In this document: one piece after another, positions 16,414 to 24,894 of the stretch
How the letters are laid out: each line of letters begins with the position of its first letter
Position numbering within the stretch: the stretch's first letter is position 1
Source: Paenibacillus sp. PL91
GTDB lineage: Bacteria; Bacillota; Bacilli; Paenibacillales; Paenibacillaceae
DNA: 64,000 nt
Direction: 5' to 3'
Assembly (NCBI RefSeq): GCF_012935325.2
Contig: NZ_JABBYG020000014.1
Coordinates: 107,779-171,778 of the forward strand
Position numbers and translations under genes: made by a program
Notes under the pieces: model-generated
The model's input: only the letters and a program-made list of their open reading frames with translations
Databases searched by the model: none
Told to the model about the DNA's origin: nothing

Positions 16414-16455
16414 AAAGGCAGCCAACATCCGCGTGGATGTTGGCTGCCTTTATTT
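16414..16455 (+). terminator. Rho-independent terminator
   Basis: A perfect 17-bp stem (16414-16430/16435-16451) with loop GCGT is followed by TATTTTG. It lies between the convergent regulator gene and the secreted-protein gene and may serve the former. Confidence 0.85.
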
Positions 16456-16483
16456 TGTTTGGATTGTATTCGATATAGAAAAA

Positions 16484-18550
16484 TTAATGAAACGGAATGC
16501 TGAGCTTAGACTGCTGTCCATTCGCTGTCGATGCATCTACGCGCAGGGAGGAGCCTCCATTGCCGATAGCGTTCCATACTTTAATCGTAATCCTGCCGTT
16601 TACCATATTGGCGAATGAACCGGATGTCGTTTTGATTCCTTTCGTCTGCGTGTAAGTCTCCCAGTCGGTTACCGGATTGGTCGCAAAATAGTTGTAGGTC
16701 TCGGTGCGAAGCGCTGTCCCGTTGCCGTTGAAGTCAAAAATGATCTGCACTTGTACGCCGTTGCCTACTGTCGTGCCCGCATCTACAAACAAATCGAATG
16801 CGGTCGACTTGGAAGAATCGTAAGTTCCGTTGATGCCGCTAATCGTATAAGTTCGCTCGTTTGCCGGCGAGCCATCGTGGTTCGTGCCGCCTGCGCTCGT
16901 AATGGCATCATTAGCCGTACCTGTGCCAGCAGTAAAACTAAGAGCTGCGCCTGAACGAATATACAGTACATTAGATGAAATGCCGCCTGAGCCGGTCGTC
17001 ACTGTGAAAGCAGCAGCATTGCTTGCCGTTCCGTTAACCGTTACCGTGATGTTAGCTGCGCCTGCGGCAAGACCAGCCGGTACAGTCGCGGTAATGGATG
17101 TCGCAGACCAAGCTGTTGTTGTCGCTGTTGCTGCGCCGAATTTCACAGTTGACGTCCCTTTAGTCGCGCCAAAGTTTGAGCCAGTTATCGTCACGCTCGT
17201 TCCGGCAGCACCCGATGCTGGGCTAAGATTGCTTATGCTTGGCGTTACGACTCCGCCACCACCACCGCCTGTTATCGTATCGCCCGTGAATGGGTTGAAG
17301 CGTGCTATGGCAAGGATTAGCCAGCCTGTGCTGGATACGCAGTTTTGCTGGCTCATTTTCCAGTAGTTATTGTTAGATCCTTTAAGCGAATAGGGCAAGC
17401 CGCCAAGCAGCGTACCGCTCGTGCCCTGCTTCTTGATCATCTCGTCTAGAATCGAATCCGCTTTCGCTGTATTGCCGTTCATAAAGTGCGCCGTTGACAT
17501 AAAGGCGGAGCCTTCGAGCCAAATATCCGCGCATTTCTGTCCGTTAGGCGCGCCTGTCTGCGTAGTTGCTGCCGCGCAGTCATATTGCCAGTCGAAATCA
17601 TAAGCGGTCATTAAGTTGCCTGCATCGTCATAAGTCAGCGTTTGCACGTACTTTGGACTTGAAGTCGTGCCCGTTCCGTTTGCATTGTCAACGTACGCAA
17701 GCGATTGCTTGTAATCGCGTGTGCCCGACAGTCCCAAAGCGAGTACGCCCCAAGGGTTTACGTCCATCGGAACGGCAGGATCAATCAGGTTCGTATCGTT
17801 TTTCCAGCCGCCATTCCAACGCTTTAGCGTGTCATTCCAAACGACATTGTCCAAAAACGATTTGACCCCAGTCGCTGCATTGTTGTAAGAAGCCGTACGA
17901 TCCGGGAATATGTTCGCGTAATATTTCAGCAAATTGTATACATCCTGATTGTGCTCAGTGGAGGTCCATACCTCGTTTGTCACCGTGCCTGGCACATCCC
18001 ATGTCGTCGTGCCTCCGGAAATGCCTCCATTTGCCTTTTGGAAGGTAACGATCCAATCGAGCGCCTTCTTCACATAAGGCCGGTATGTCGTGGAGCCATA
18101 TTTTTTCTCATGCGCCATAAAGGCCATTGCCATCCAAGCGACGGGTCCGACATGCTTCCGGATTTCCTCGCCTGCGCCGTTCCACCAATAGGAATTAATC
18201 CAGGAGCCATCCGCATCTTGGAATTGGGCCATTTTGTTCAAGAGCTTCTCTGCACGCACGCGGTCATTCTTCAGCATGAACGCAATTGCCGCAACGGCTT
18301 GGTCGTAAGTATAAACGATCTGAACGCGGTCGTTTGCATTCCACCAATCGTCGAAGCTGTCAACCATGCCGTCAGCAGCAAAGCCCGCGGTCAAATCCTG
18401 CTGCGCCTTCAGCCAAGTATAGGCTCGGTCGGAAGCAAGCGCGTAATCAGCAGCGGCTTCGGCGCGGCCGGCGGGAAGCAGAGTCATTTGTACAACCATA
18501 ATAAGAGCTAATAAAGCGAGGGCATAGCTTTTTTTGAATGAGGTTAACAT
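16484..18550 (-). CDS. Secreted alpha-helical toroid protein with TIG and C-terminal beta domains
   Basis: The precursor has 688 residues. A signal peptide (MLTSFKKSYALALLALI, cleavage probably in AEAAA near 35) is followed by about 370 residues of repeated helical hairpins rich in aromatic and acidic residues (DRAYTWLKAQQDL, DGSWINSYWWNG, NPWGVLALGLSG), resembling the alpha/alpha-barrel of glycoside hydrolases or lyases. After a glycine hinge comes an IPT/TIG immunoglobulin-like domain (ISNLSPASGAAGTSVTITG) and a C-terminal beta domain (about 560-688; AFDLFVDAGTTVGNGVQVQI) that looks carbohydrate-binding. The start at 18550 has AAGGAG; a longer frame to 18724 would bury the signal peptide. 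I do not recognise the catalytic family. Confidence 0.8.
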   Translation of the reverse strand: MLTSFKKSYALALLALIMVVQMTLLPAGRAEAAADYALASDRAYTWLKAQQDLTAGFAADGMVDSFDDWWNANDRVQIVYTYDQAVAAIAFMLKNDRVRAEKLLNKMAQFQDADGSWINSYWWNGAGEEIRKHVGPVAWMAMAFMAHEKKYGSTTYRPYVKKALDWIVTFQKANGGISGGTTTWDVPGTVTNEVWTSTEHNQDVYNLLKYYANIFPDRTASYNNAATGVKSFLDNVVWNDTLKRWNGGWKNDTNLIDPAVPMDVNPWGVLALGLSGTRDYKQSLAYVDNANGTGTTSSPKYVQTLTYDDAGNLMTAYDFDWQYDCAAATTQTGAPNGQKCADIWLEGSAFMSTAHFMNGNTAKADSILDEMIKKQGTSGTLLGGLPYSLKGSNNNYWKMSQQNCVSSTGWLILAIARFNPFTGDTITGGGGGGVVTPSISNLSPASGAAGTSVTITGSNFGATKGTSTVKFGAATATTTAWSATSITATVPAGLAAGAANITVTVNGTASNAAAFTVTTGSGGISSNVLYIRSGAALSFTAGTGTANDAITSAGGTNHDGSPANERTYTISGINGTYDSSKSTAFDLFVDAGTTVGNGVQVQIIFDFNGNGTALRTETYNYFATNPVTDWETYTQTKGIKTTSGSFANMVNGRITIKVWNAIGNGGSSLRVDASTANGQQSKLSIPFH

Positions 18551-18871
18551 GTTATCGTCACTCCTTAAGTTGAATGAATGATGGTGATTCGTAAAGAAGC
18601 CAGCAGAATACGGAGTTTGTTTCTTTCTTGCTCCATCACGCAATTCTAAAAATAAATCCCCTCCTCTTCGCTTGGTATAGTCTATTACAAAAGAAGGGTT
18701 TCCCTCCATTGTAAGCGTATTCATAAATCGGGAAATGGGTTTTCGATTTTTCTCCTAAATCGCTATATTTGTTAATTTCATCCACAGTATAGCAATCGAA
18801 AGCGCTTTCGTAAACGTTAAAAAATCAACTTTATCAGGTTGAAAATATACACATCGGCAACTGTAATCAAA
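18551..18871. promoter_or_regulatory. Upstream region of the secreted-protein gene
   Basis: This is about 320 bases without a credible gene. It holds the cre-like palindrome described separately and AT-rich DNA where the leftward promoter should lie; I could not place the promoter with confidence. Confidence 0.4.
18797..18810. promoter_or_regulatory. cre-like palindrome upstream of the secreted protein
   Basis: CGAAAGCGCTTTCG is a perfect 14-bp palindrome that matches the cre consensus at 12 of 14 positions. It lies about 247 bases upstream of the start and could bind CcpA or another LacI-type regulator. Confidence 0.5.
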
Positions 18872-18911
18872 CAAAAAAAGCGTCAAGGACGCATACCCGG
18901 TCCTTGACGCT
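18872..18911 (-). terminator. Terminator of the leftward two-component operon
   Basis: A 12-bp stem (AGCGTCAAGGAC/GTCCTTGACGCT) with a 9-base loop is followed on the minus strand by a run of seven T. It lies about 50 bases past the kinase stop. Confidence 0.85.
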
Positions 18912-18959
18912 CCTCTTTATTCGGGGGAAGCTAGAGCAGAGCTTTGCTCCATGCCCATC

Positions 18960-20366
18960 CTATTTTCCTTGTCTATCGTCCATCCTTAATCGCAAGACAA
19001 AGGTTGTGCCCTCATCAGAGCTTTCCTTCAGCTGAATCTCACCGCCAAGGGCATGCGCCAAAATATTGCTGAAGGTCAGCCCGAGTCCTAATCCGCGAGT
19101 TTTGAGCTTCTTAAGCTCTCCTCGAAAATAACGCTCGAATACAAAGGGCTGTTCCGTGAGAGGGATGCCCACTCCGTTGTCCTTAACCTCCACTTCAGCC
19201 CAAGCTGTTCCATGCGCGCGAAGCGTAACAAGGATGCTCGCATGAAGGCTCGGTTTTTTGGCTTGAAGGCTATTATTGAACAAATTGATCAGAATCTGCT
19301 GAATGCGCGAGGTGTCTCCGACTATAAAAACCTCGTTTTCCGGCAAGACAAGCTCGAGCTCGACCTCGTCCTCCATCCGTCCGATCTTCCACTGGAAGGC
19401 AATCTCTGTAATCAATTGATTGGCGTTCAAGACGTCGCTGCGCACTTCGATAGAGCCGGTTGCAAATGCGTTGTAATCCAGCAAATCCTCAATCATAATC
19501 TGCATCCGTTCGGTTTCATGCAGAGCGATATCAAGAAATTCCTCGGACTCCTTCTTCTCTACGACTTCCTCGCGAACGGCATGGAGCAAGCCTTTAATCG
19601 AGGTAACCGGTGTTTTCAGCTCATGGGTTACTCCGGCGAGCAGAAGAGCCTTCCATTCCTCCAACTGCTTGAGCCGAACCGCCATTTCTTTAAACGAAAC
19701 GATAAGATCGGATATTTCCTTTTCCTTGGCCCGATTATCCAGTTGGATATCATACTGTCCATGGCTGACAAGGCGAGCGGCAGCGGCAACCTCCCGGATC
19801 GGGCGCGACAGCTTTCGAGAGAGCAGGTAGATCGTCAGCCACCCAAATGCAGTTAGCCCAATGAGCAGTGCTGCCAGCATCGTATATTCCTTAGCGGAGA
19901 AGGACAAAGCCTTCTGGGATTGAAGGATGATGACCTGGCCAATCACTTTTGTGCCATACATGATAGGCGTGACCACCGTAAAGTAGCTCTCTTGCCTAGC
20001 CGACAAAAGATCATCGGAGAGCTTCTTCTTGATCTCGTAGGGGCTAAGCTTCGGCTGCGTAAAGCAAACGTCATTTTCGGCATTTATTAGGATGACATTT
20101 AACTCATTCAAATTATAGTTCTTCTTGCGGTAATCAATGACATGGTCGATATCCGAGGAAAGCCGCAAATTGCCCTCAGGCCCAACAGCCTGAAGCGCTA
20201 TTGCTTGTCCGAACAGACGTGTCATCTGAAGGTTGTTCATTTTGGTCGTCTGATGGAGCAGGTAGAAGGAGACCGTAGCGACAAAGAGCAGCCCTAGAAA
20301 CAGAATGATCAGGTACCGTAAAGTCCAATAGGTAAGAATCGAGGTTTGTTTTATTCGTTTATCCAA
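18960..20366 (-). CDS. Membrane sensor histidine kinase (HAMP/HisKA)
   Basis: With the chosen start the protein has 468 residues: helix 1 (about 14-34), an extracellular part of about 130 residues, helix 2 near 165-185, HAMP (SRKLSRPIREVAAAARLVS), HisKA with the phosphoacceptor in GVTHELKTPVTSIKG, then HATPase (NNSLQAK, DNGVGIPL, GLGLGLTFS). I prefer a TTG at 20366, 16 bases inside the end of the regulator gene and downstream of AAGAGG. An in-frame TTG at 20420 would give 486 residues. Together with the OmpR-type regulator it forms a two-component system. The signal is unknown; the divergent YceI gene is a possible target. Confidence 0.9.
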   Translation of the reverse strand: MDKRIKQTSILTYWTLRYLIILFLGLLFVATVSFYLLHQTTKMNNLQMTRLFGQAIALQAVGPEGNLRLSSDIDHVIDYRKKNYNLNELNVILINAENDVCFTQPKLSPYEIKKKLSDDLLSARQESYFTVVTPIMYGTKVIGQVIILQSQKALSFSAKEYTMLAALLIGLTAFGWLTIYLLSRKLSRPIREVAAAARLVSHGQYDIQLDNRAKEKEISDLIVSFKEMAVRLKQLEEWKALLLAGVTHELKTPVTSIKGLLHAVREEVVEKKESEEFLDIALHETERMQIMIEDLLDYNAFATGSIEVRSDVLNANQLITEIAFQWKIGRMEDEVELELVLPENEVFIVGDTSRIQQILINLFNNSLQAKKPSLHASILVTLRAHGTAWAEVEVKDNGVGIPLTEQPFVFERYFRGELKKLKTRGLGLGLTFSNILAHALGGEIQLKESSDEGTTFVLRLRMDDRQGK

Positions 20367-21034
20367 AACTGGTACCCCGTTCCTCTTAACGTTCGGATTT
20401 CCCCCTCGGACTCCGGCCAATGGGTAAGCGCCTGACGCAATCGTTTGATGGAAAGATCGACGGCCCGATCGCTGCCTTCATAATCCATACCCCAAATATG
20501 TTCTATTAATTGCTCTCTGGAAAAGGAACGGTTGGGGTTTTCCGCAAGGAATAGCAGCACCTGCAAGTCTCTTGGCATAAGTGCGATCTCTACGCCTGTT
20601 AAGCATACGCGCCTTGCAGCAAAGTCCACATGCAGCGTGCCGAACAGACGGCTGCTCTCTGCGACGAGCCAGCGCGATGGCCTGCGAAGCACGGCCTGCA
20701 CGCGCGCGATGACTTCCTCGGGCACAAATGGCTTGGACATATAATCGTCAGCCCCTTCATTAAGCCCATTCAGCCTTTCATCGATATGGCCGCGTGCCGT
20801 CAGCATTATAATCGGGCAGCTGCTTTGCTCGCGAATGCGCCTCAGCACGCTCCATCCGTCGAGGACCGGAATCATGACATCAAGCAGAACGAGCTGGGGC
20901 TGTGCGCTCCCGAATAGATCAAGCGCTTCCTGACCGTCTGTAGCATGGATGACGTCGAAGCCCGCTTTTTTTAAATATGCCGCAAGCACGCGATAGATAG
21001 GTGCTTCATCTTCAACGACCAGAATAGACTTCAT
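20351..21034 (-). CDS. OmpR-family response regulator
   Basis: The 227-residue regulator has a receiver domain (VVEDEAPIYRVL, phosphoacceptor in VLLDVMIPVLDG, lysine in DYMSKPFVPEE) and a winged-helix effector domain (PRDLQVLLFLAENPNRSFSREQ, GSDRAVDLSIKRLRQAL). The ATG at 21034 is preceded by GAAGGG; a longer frame to 21052 is less likely. It is the first gene of the pair, and the kinase gene overlaps its end. It lies divergent to the YceI-like gene with about 145 bases between them. Confidence 0.93.
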   Translation of the reverse strand: MKSILVVEDEAPIYRVLAAYLKKAGFDVIHATDGQEALDLFGSAQPQLVLLDVMIPVLDGWSVLRRIREQSSCPIIMLTARGHIDERLNGLNEGADDYMSKPFVPEEVIARVQAVLRRPSRWLVAESSRLFGTLHVDFAARRVCLTGVEIALMPRDLQVLLFLAENPNRSFSREQLIEHIWGMDYEGSDRAVDLSIKRLRQALTHWPESEGEIRTLRGTGYQFWINE

Positions 21035-21180
21035 GATTTCCCTTCCTCTCACCTAGCTACGCCCATTATACAATGGAAATAATGCGGCTTACAGTGAAAA
21101 ATTCGCCTAATTTTTGGACACGTTATCGACATATTGCTCTGCTATACTGAGCCAGTCGAAAGATAAAAACGAGGAGGAGA

Positions 21181-21879
21181 GTGGAAGAATTGAAGAAGAA
21201 AGGGATTGTCCTTATTGCATCAAGCATTGGGGTAGTTGCGCTTATTGGGGGATTTATAGCGTATGATTATTTTGTCGGCAACCGAGTCGAGATTCAGGAG
21301 GTCATACCGGCTAGTGCACCAGCACAAGCTGCAAGCGTAGACGTATCTGCGGATGCATTAAATGGAACCTGGTCCATTGCACAGCCATCTAACGTGTATT
21401 TTTCCGTCAAAACCTCTAAGGAAGAAGTCAACTTCTCTATGAATGCCGTGGAAGGCTCTTGGCTGGTCGATCTCGAAAATCCGAGCGTGATGAGTGGGGA
21501 GGGGGTCGTTGATCTGGCGTCCGTTACCTCTGACAACCCGACTAGGGATTCACATATAAAGGAAGCAAAGTTTCTTGACGTCGCAAATTACCCGGATGCT
21601 TCCTTTAAGGTCAAGTCATTCGAAAATGTAAAGAGCGATTGGAAGGAAGGAGAGACGGTTCCGCTTACGATTGCCGGTACTTTGGAGGTGAAAGGGCAGA
21701 CTAAGGATGTTACGTTTGCCTCACAGGCTTTGTACAGCGATAATACGCTCAAGCTATCGGGGACAACCACCGTGCAATTTTCTGATTTTGGCATGGAAAA
21801 TCCGCATACTGTCGTATTGGATACCGAAAACGATCTAACGGTACGGCTCGAGCTGAACTTGGAGAAGCAGAGCCTTTAG
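21181..21879 (+). CDS. Membrane-anchored YceI-domain protein
   Basis: The protein has about 232 residues. One N-terminal transmembrane anchor (KKGIVLIASSIGVVALIGGF) is followed by an extracellular YceI lipocalin-like domain (about 58-229; GTWSIAQPSNVYFSVKTS, FLDVANYPDASFKVKSFE, GTLEVKGQTKDVTF). YceI proteins bind isoprenoid-like or other amphiphilic ligands; the ligand here is unknown. The start is uncertain: GTG at 21181 sits close to GAGGAGG, while TTG at 21190 is further away. A TATACT box at 21143-21148 could be the -10 element. It diverges from a two-component system, which may control it. Confidence 0.85.
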   Translation: MEELKKKGIVLIASSIGVVALIGGFIAYDYFVGNRVEIQEVIPASAPAQAASVDVSADALNGTWSIAQPSNVYFSVKTSKEEVNFSMNAVEGSWLVDLENPSVMSGEGVVDLASVTSDNPTRDSHIKEAKFLDVANYPDASFKVKSFENVKSDWKEGETVPLTIAGTLEVKGQTKDVTFASQALYSDNTLKLSGTTTVQFSDFGMENPHTVVLDTENDLTVRLELNLEKQSL

Positions 21880-21887
21880 AAATACAT

Positions 21888-21930
21888 AGCCTTCAAAGCC
21901 GCTCATCGAGGCGGTTTTGAAGGCTTTTTT
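21888..21930 (+). terminator. Rho-independent terminator
   Basis: An imperfect 15-bp stem (AGCCTTCAAAGCCGC with GCGGTTTTGAAGGCT) is followed by TTTTT, directly after the YceI gene. Confidence 0.85.
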
Positions 21931-22050
21931 GCTTGGATAACGCCTAATCATGAGAAAATACTAATTCGTTTGCAGCTCCAGCCTATGGTAGCCTTTTTAT
22001 ATCTGAAAATATAAGATTATATCCATATAAAGTATAAGGTGGTTGGAACA

Positions 22051-23481
22051 TTGAACAGAATCGGCAGGCTTTTTCTCACAGGCGTTATTGTTCTTCTTGC
22101 GGTATGCCTAGCCTATACCCCACACGCTCTTATGGAGCCATCGGGAACCGATGTCGTTTTTAAGGATAAGCTATTAGAGGATAGCCTGAAAGGAATCGTA
22201 AAGAAAGAAAACGGGGAATCGCTCACCGCCGAGGATCTGCAAAAGCTCACCGTGGTCGATTTGTCGAACAAAGGAATTTCTGATCTAAGCGGGCTGGAGC
22301 ACGCAAGCAATCTGACTCACTTGAACCTATCGAATAATAAAATATCGGACGTATCGCCCTTGCAGCAAATGACAAGCATGCGCGGTTTGAATCTATCGGG
22401 CAACAGCATTGCGAGCATTCAAGGCTTAGCGGCGATGAAGGATATGGTAGAGCTCTTGGTTAGCAGCAATCAAATAACGTCGCTGGACGTTGTGCGGAAC
22501 TTCCCGAGGCTGCATACGCTTTCGGTTACGGATAACAAAATATCCAATATCGATGCGCTTTCGGCTGCTACAAATATGCTTTTCCTAAAAATAAATGTAA
22601 ACGCCGTTACTAATATTGATGCTATTGGCAAGCTTGTGAAGATACAGCTTCTGGATCTATCCCATAATCGGATTAGCCAATTGGCGCCGCTTCGCGCACT
22701 AACGGGCCTTGGCCATCTCAATATTGAAGGGAATCAAATTCGTGACATTAGCCCAATTAAAAATATAACGAACTTGAGATCGATACAAGCGGCGAATAAT
22801 CAGATTAAAGATATAACCCCTCTGAAAAAACTGACGAAGCTGTATTCGATTGATTTGAATGAGAACCTCGTCTATAACTTAGAGGCGCTAAGCGGGATGA
22901 CCGAGCTCAATTATTTGTATTTGTACAGCAACCGGGTGTGGGATCTGTCGCCGATTCAGAATCTTAAGTTCGATTTCCATTTTGATACCGGCGCGCCAAG
23001 GCATGGCTTGATTTTGAATGATAACTACTTGGATGATCGCGCCGGAACGGTTACTTCAAAAATAGTCCAAAAACTAAACCCTGATTATTTGGCTCCGCAA
23101 AAACCGACGCAGCGGCTTGTCGTAGGGAGCGCTACTGCATTTGTTGGCGAAAAGAGCTACAGACTCACGAATGCGCCGTTTATTTCAGCCAGCCGCACGT
23201 ATATGCCGATTCGATTTATCGCTACGCAGCTAGGCGCAGCGGTAAGCTGGAACCAGGGCAAGCAGGAAGTGACGATTATCAAAAAGAGCAAAACGATAAA
23301 ATGGGTCGTAGGCGAGAAAAAAGTGGCAGCCAATGGAAAAACGGTCGCTTACGATGCGCCTATGCGATTGAAGAAGGGAAGCACCTTCCTGCCGATTCGC
23401 TTTATATCCGAGCAGCTCGATTCATCGGTGGAATATGAATCGAGCAAAAAGATGGTCATTATTTTTGATGAGTCCAAGTAA
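22051..23481 (+). CDS. Secreted leucine-rich-repeat protein with copper-amine-oxidase stalk domain
   Basis: The 476-residue precursor has a signal or anchor helix (GRLFLTGVIVLLAVCLAYT). A cap region is followed by eleven 22-residue leucine-rich repeats of the internalin SDS22 type (LTHLNLSNNKISDVSPLQQM is one; about 58-305). The C-terminal 120 residues hold two copies of the stalk motif (YMPIRFIATQLGAAVSW and FLPIRFISEQLDSSVEY), a domain common in Paenibacillus surface proteins. The start is TTG at 22051, eight bases after AAGGTGG; a GTG at 22039 overlaps the ribosome site. It is probably an adhesion or matrix-binding protein at the cell surface. Confidence 0.88.
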   Translation: MNRIGRLFLTGVIVLLAVCLAYTPHALMEPSGTDVVFKDKLLEDSLKGIVKKENGESLTAEDLQKLTVVDLSNKGISDLSGLEHASNLTHLNLSNNKISDVSPLQQMTSMRGLNLSGNSIASIQGLAAMKDMVELLVSSNQITSLDVVRNFPRLHTLSVTDNKISNIDALSAATNMLFLKINVNAVTNIDAIGKLVKIQLLDLSHNRISQLAPLRALTGLGHLNIEGNQIRDISPIKNITNLRSIQAANNQIKDITPLKKLTKLYSIDLNENLVYNLEALSGMTELNYLYLYSNRVWDLSPIQNLKFDFHFDTGAPRHGLILNDNYLDDRAGTVTSKIVQKLNPDYLAPQKPTQRLVVGSATAFVGEKSYRLTNAPFISASRTYMPIRFIATQLGAAVSWNQGKQEVTIIKKSKTIKWVVGEKKVAANGKTVAYDAPMRLKKGSTFLPIRFISEQLDSSVEYESSKKMVIIFDESK

Positions 23482-23503
23482 TAGCCTAAAATCCCATAGA
23501 AGG

Positions 23504-23534
23504 CGGCTGATATACGTTTGTCAGCCGTTTTTTT
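23504..23534 (+). terminator. Rho-independent terminator
   Basis: A 7-bp stem CGGCTGA/TCAGCCG with a 10-base loop is followed by seven T, after the leucine-rich-repeat gene. Confidence 0.85.
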
Positions 23535-23670
23535 GGCGTATTGGCTAAATAACTGCCTATCTCCCCTTGTTTTAATGAGGCAATTTTGGGACAATAATAA
23601 GCAGATTGTTTGTTTCGGCTAGTAAGGCAGAGCAGCATGGCATATTGAAGTTTTGAAAAGAGGGTAAGAC

Positions 23671-24747
23671 ATGAATAAAGCGTCCATATATGGATTAACG
23701 TTTGATCAGCTGACGGAATGGCTAATTGGACATGGATATACGAAATTTCGGGCATCGCAGGTATGGGATTGGCTGTACCGGAAGCGGGTAACGGCATTTA
23801 CAGATATGATCGATGTGAAGGAAGAGTGCATTCAATTGCTGTCCGACCATTTTGTCATTCAAACGCTTAGCGAGCATACTAGGCAGCAATCAGCGGACGG
23901 AACGAATAAGTTTTTGTTCAAGCTGAGCGATGGCAATTTAATTGAGACGGTATTGATGAGACATAAATTTGGTTTGTCCGTTTGCGTCACCACCCAGGTT
24001 GGCTGCAACATTGGCTGCAGCTTTTGCGCAAGCGGCTTGCTTGCCAAGAGCCGTGATTTAACAGGCGGCGAGATTGTCGAGCAGATTATGAAGGTGCAGA
24101 TCCATCTGGATCAGGCGCAGCAGGATGAGCATGTCAGTCACGTTGTCGTTATGGGCATCGGCGAGCCGTTCGATAATTTCGAGAACCTGTCCGATTTTAT
24201 CAGCATTATCAAGAGCCAGAAGGGGCTTGCTATCGCAGCTAGGCATATTACGGTATCAACTAGCGGACTTGCGAAAAAAATCGAAGAGTTCGCCGATTCC
24301 GATTTGCAGGTTAACCTTGCGGTTTCCCTTCACGCGCCGAACAATGAGCTGAGAACGCGAATTATGAAAATCAACCGGGCCATTCCAATCGAGAAATTGA
24401 TGGAATCGATCGATTATTATTTGGAGAAAACCAATCGCAGAATTACGCTCGAATATATATTGCTGAAGGATGTTAACGATCAGCGGGAGCATGCTCTGGA
24501 GCTTGCAGAGCTGATTGGCGACCGGCGCAGTCTGGCTAACGTCAACCTAATTCCTTACAATCCGGTTGATGAGCATAGCCAGTACCAAAGAACCGATCGC
24601 GAAACGATACGGGCATTTTATGATACGCTGAAGAAGCAAGGCGTCAGCTGCAGCGTACGCCTCGAGCACGGTACGGATATCGACGCAGCCTGCGGGCAGC
24701 TGAGAAGCAAGCAAATCAAAAAATCCAAGGAGCTCCAAATCGGATAG
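23671..24747 (+). CDS. rlmN: 23S rRNA (adenine-C2)-methyltransferase RlmN
   Basis: The 358-residue radical-SAM enzyme has the cluster motif CNIGCSFC near residue 112, GIGEPFDNF near 163, and the C-terminal DIDAACGQLR with the mechanistic cysteine. It methylates C2 of A2503 in 23S rRNA, and RlmN enzymes also act on A37 of some tRNAs. The N-terminal YTKFRASQVWDWLYRKR helical domain is typical. Cfr, the close relative that methylates C8 and gives drug resistance, was considered, but the sequence reads more like Bacillus RlmN. A GAGGG ribosome site precedes the ATG. The usual neighbours of rlmN in Bacillus (prpC-prkC) are absent, so this may be a second copy. Confidence 0.88.
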   Translation: MNKASIYGLTFDQLTEWLIGHGYTKFRASQVWDWLYRKRVTAFTDMIDVKEECIQLLSDHFVIQTLSEHTRQQSADGTNKFLFKLSDGNLIETVLMRHKFGLSVCVTTQVGCNIGCSFCASGLLAKSRDLTGGEIVEQIMKVQIHLDQAQQDEHVSHVVVMGIGEPFDNFENLSDFISIIKSQKGLAIAARHITVSTSGLAKKIEEFADSDLQVNLAVSLHAPNNELRTRIMKINRAIPIEKLMESIDYYLEKTNRRITLEYILLKDVNDQREHALELAELIGDRRSLANVNLIPYNPVDEHSQYQRTDRETIRAFYDTLKKQGVSCSVRLEHGTDIDAACGQLRSKQIKKSKELQIG

Positions 24748-24768
24748 GCTTGGATAGCTCTAGCATAC

Positions 24769-24804
24769 AAAGGACATCTCCCAATCGGGATATGTCCTTT
24801 TTTG
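24769..24804 (+). terminator. Rho-independent terminator
   Basis: Stem AAAGGACAT/ATGTCCTTT with a further TCCC/GGGA pairing inside is followed by TTT, just after rlmN. Confidence 0.8.
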
Positions 24805-24894
24805 CGTTAACGTGATAGCCTTCTGCTTCTATACATTATCTGATAAGATGGATTTGCTGTAAGTTACATTTATTGTTAAGAAGGGTGTTTGAAT

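Noticed and set aside
17951..18511. A 186-codon open frame antisense to the secreted toroid protein
   Set aside because: It lies opposite a well-supported coding frame with signal peptide and ribosome site, and its translation has no recognisable fold.
20351..20420. Frameshift between response regulator and kinase at 18960-21034
   Set aside because: The overlap of the two frames is short and is explained by an internal TTG start with ribosome site; both proteins are complete.
23671..24747. Cfr-type antibiotic-resistance methyltransferase
   Set aside because: The sequence around the cluster and the N-terminal domain read as RlmN of Bacillus; phylogeny would be needed to claim Cfr.
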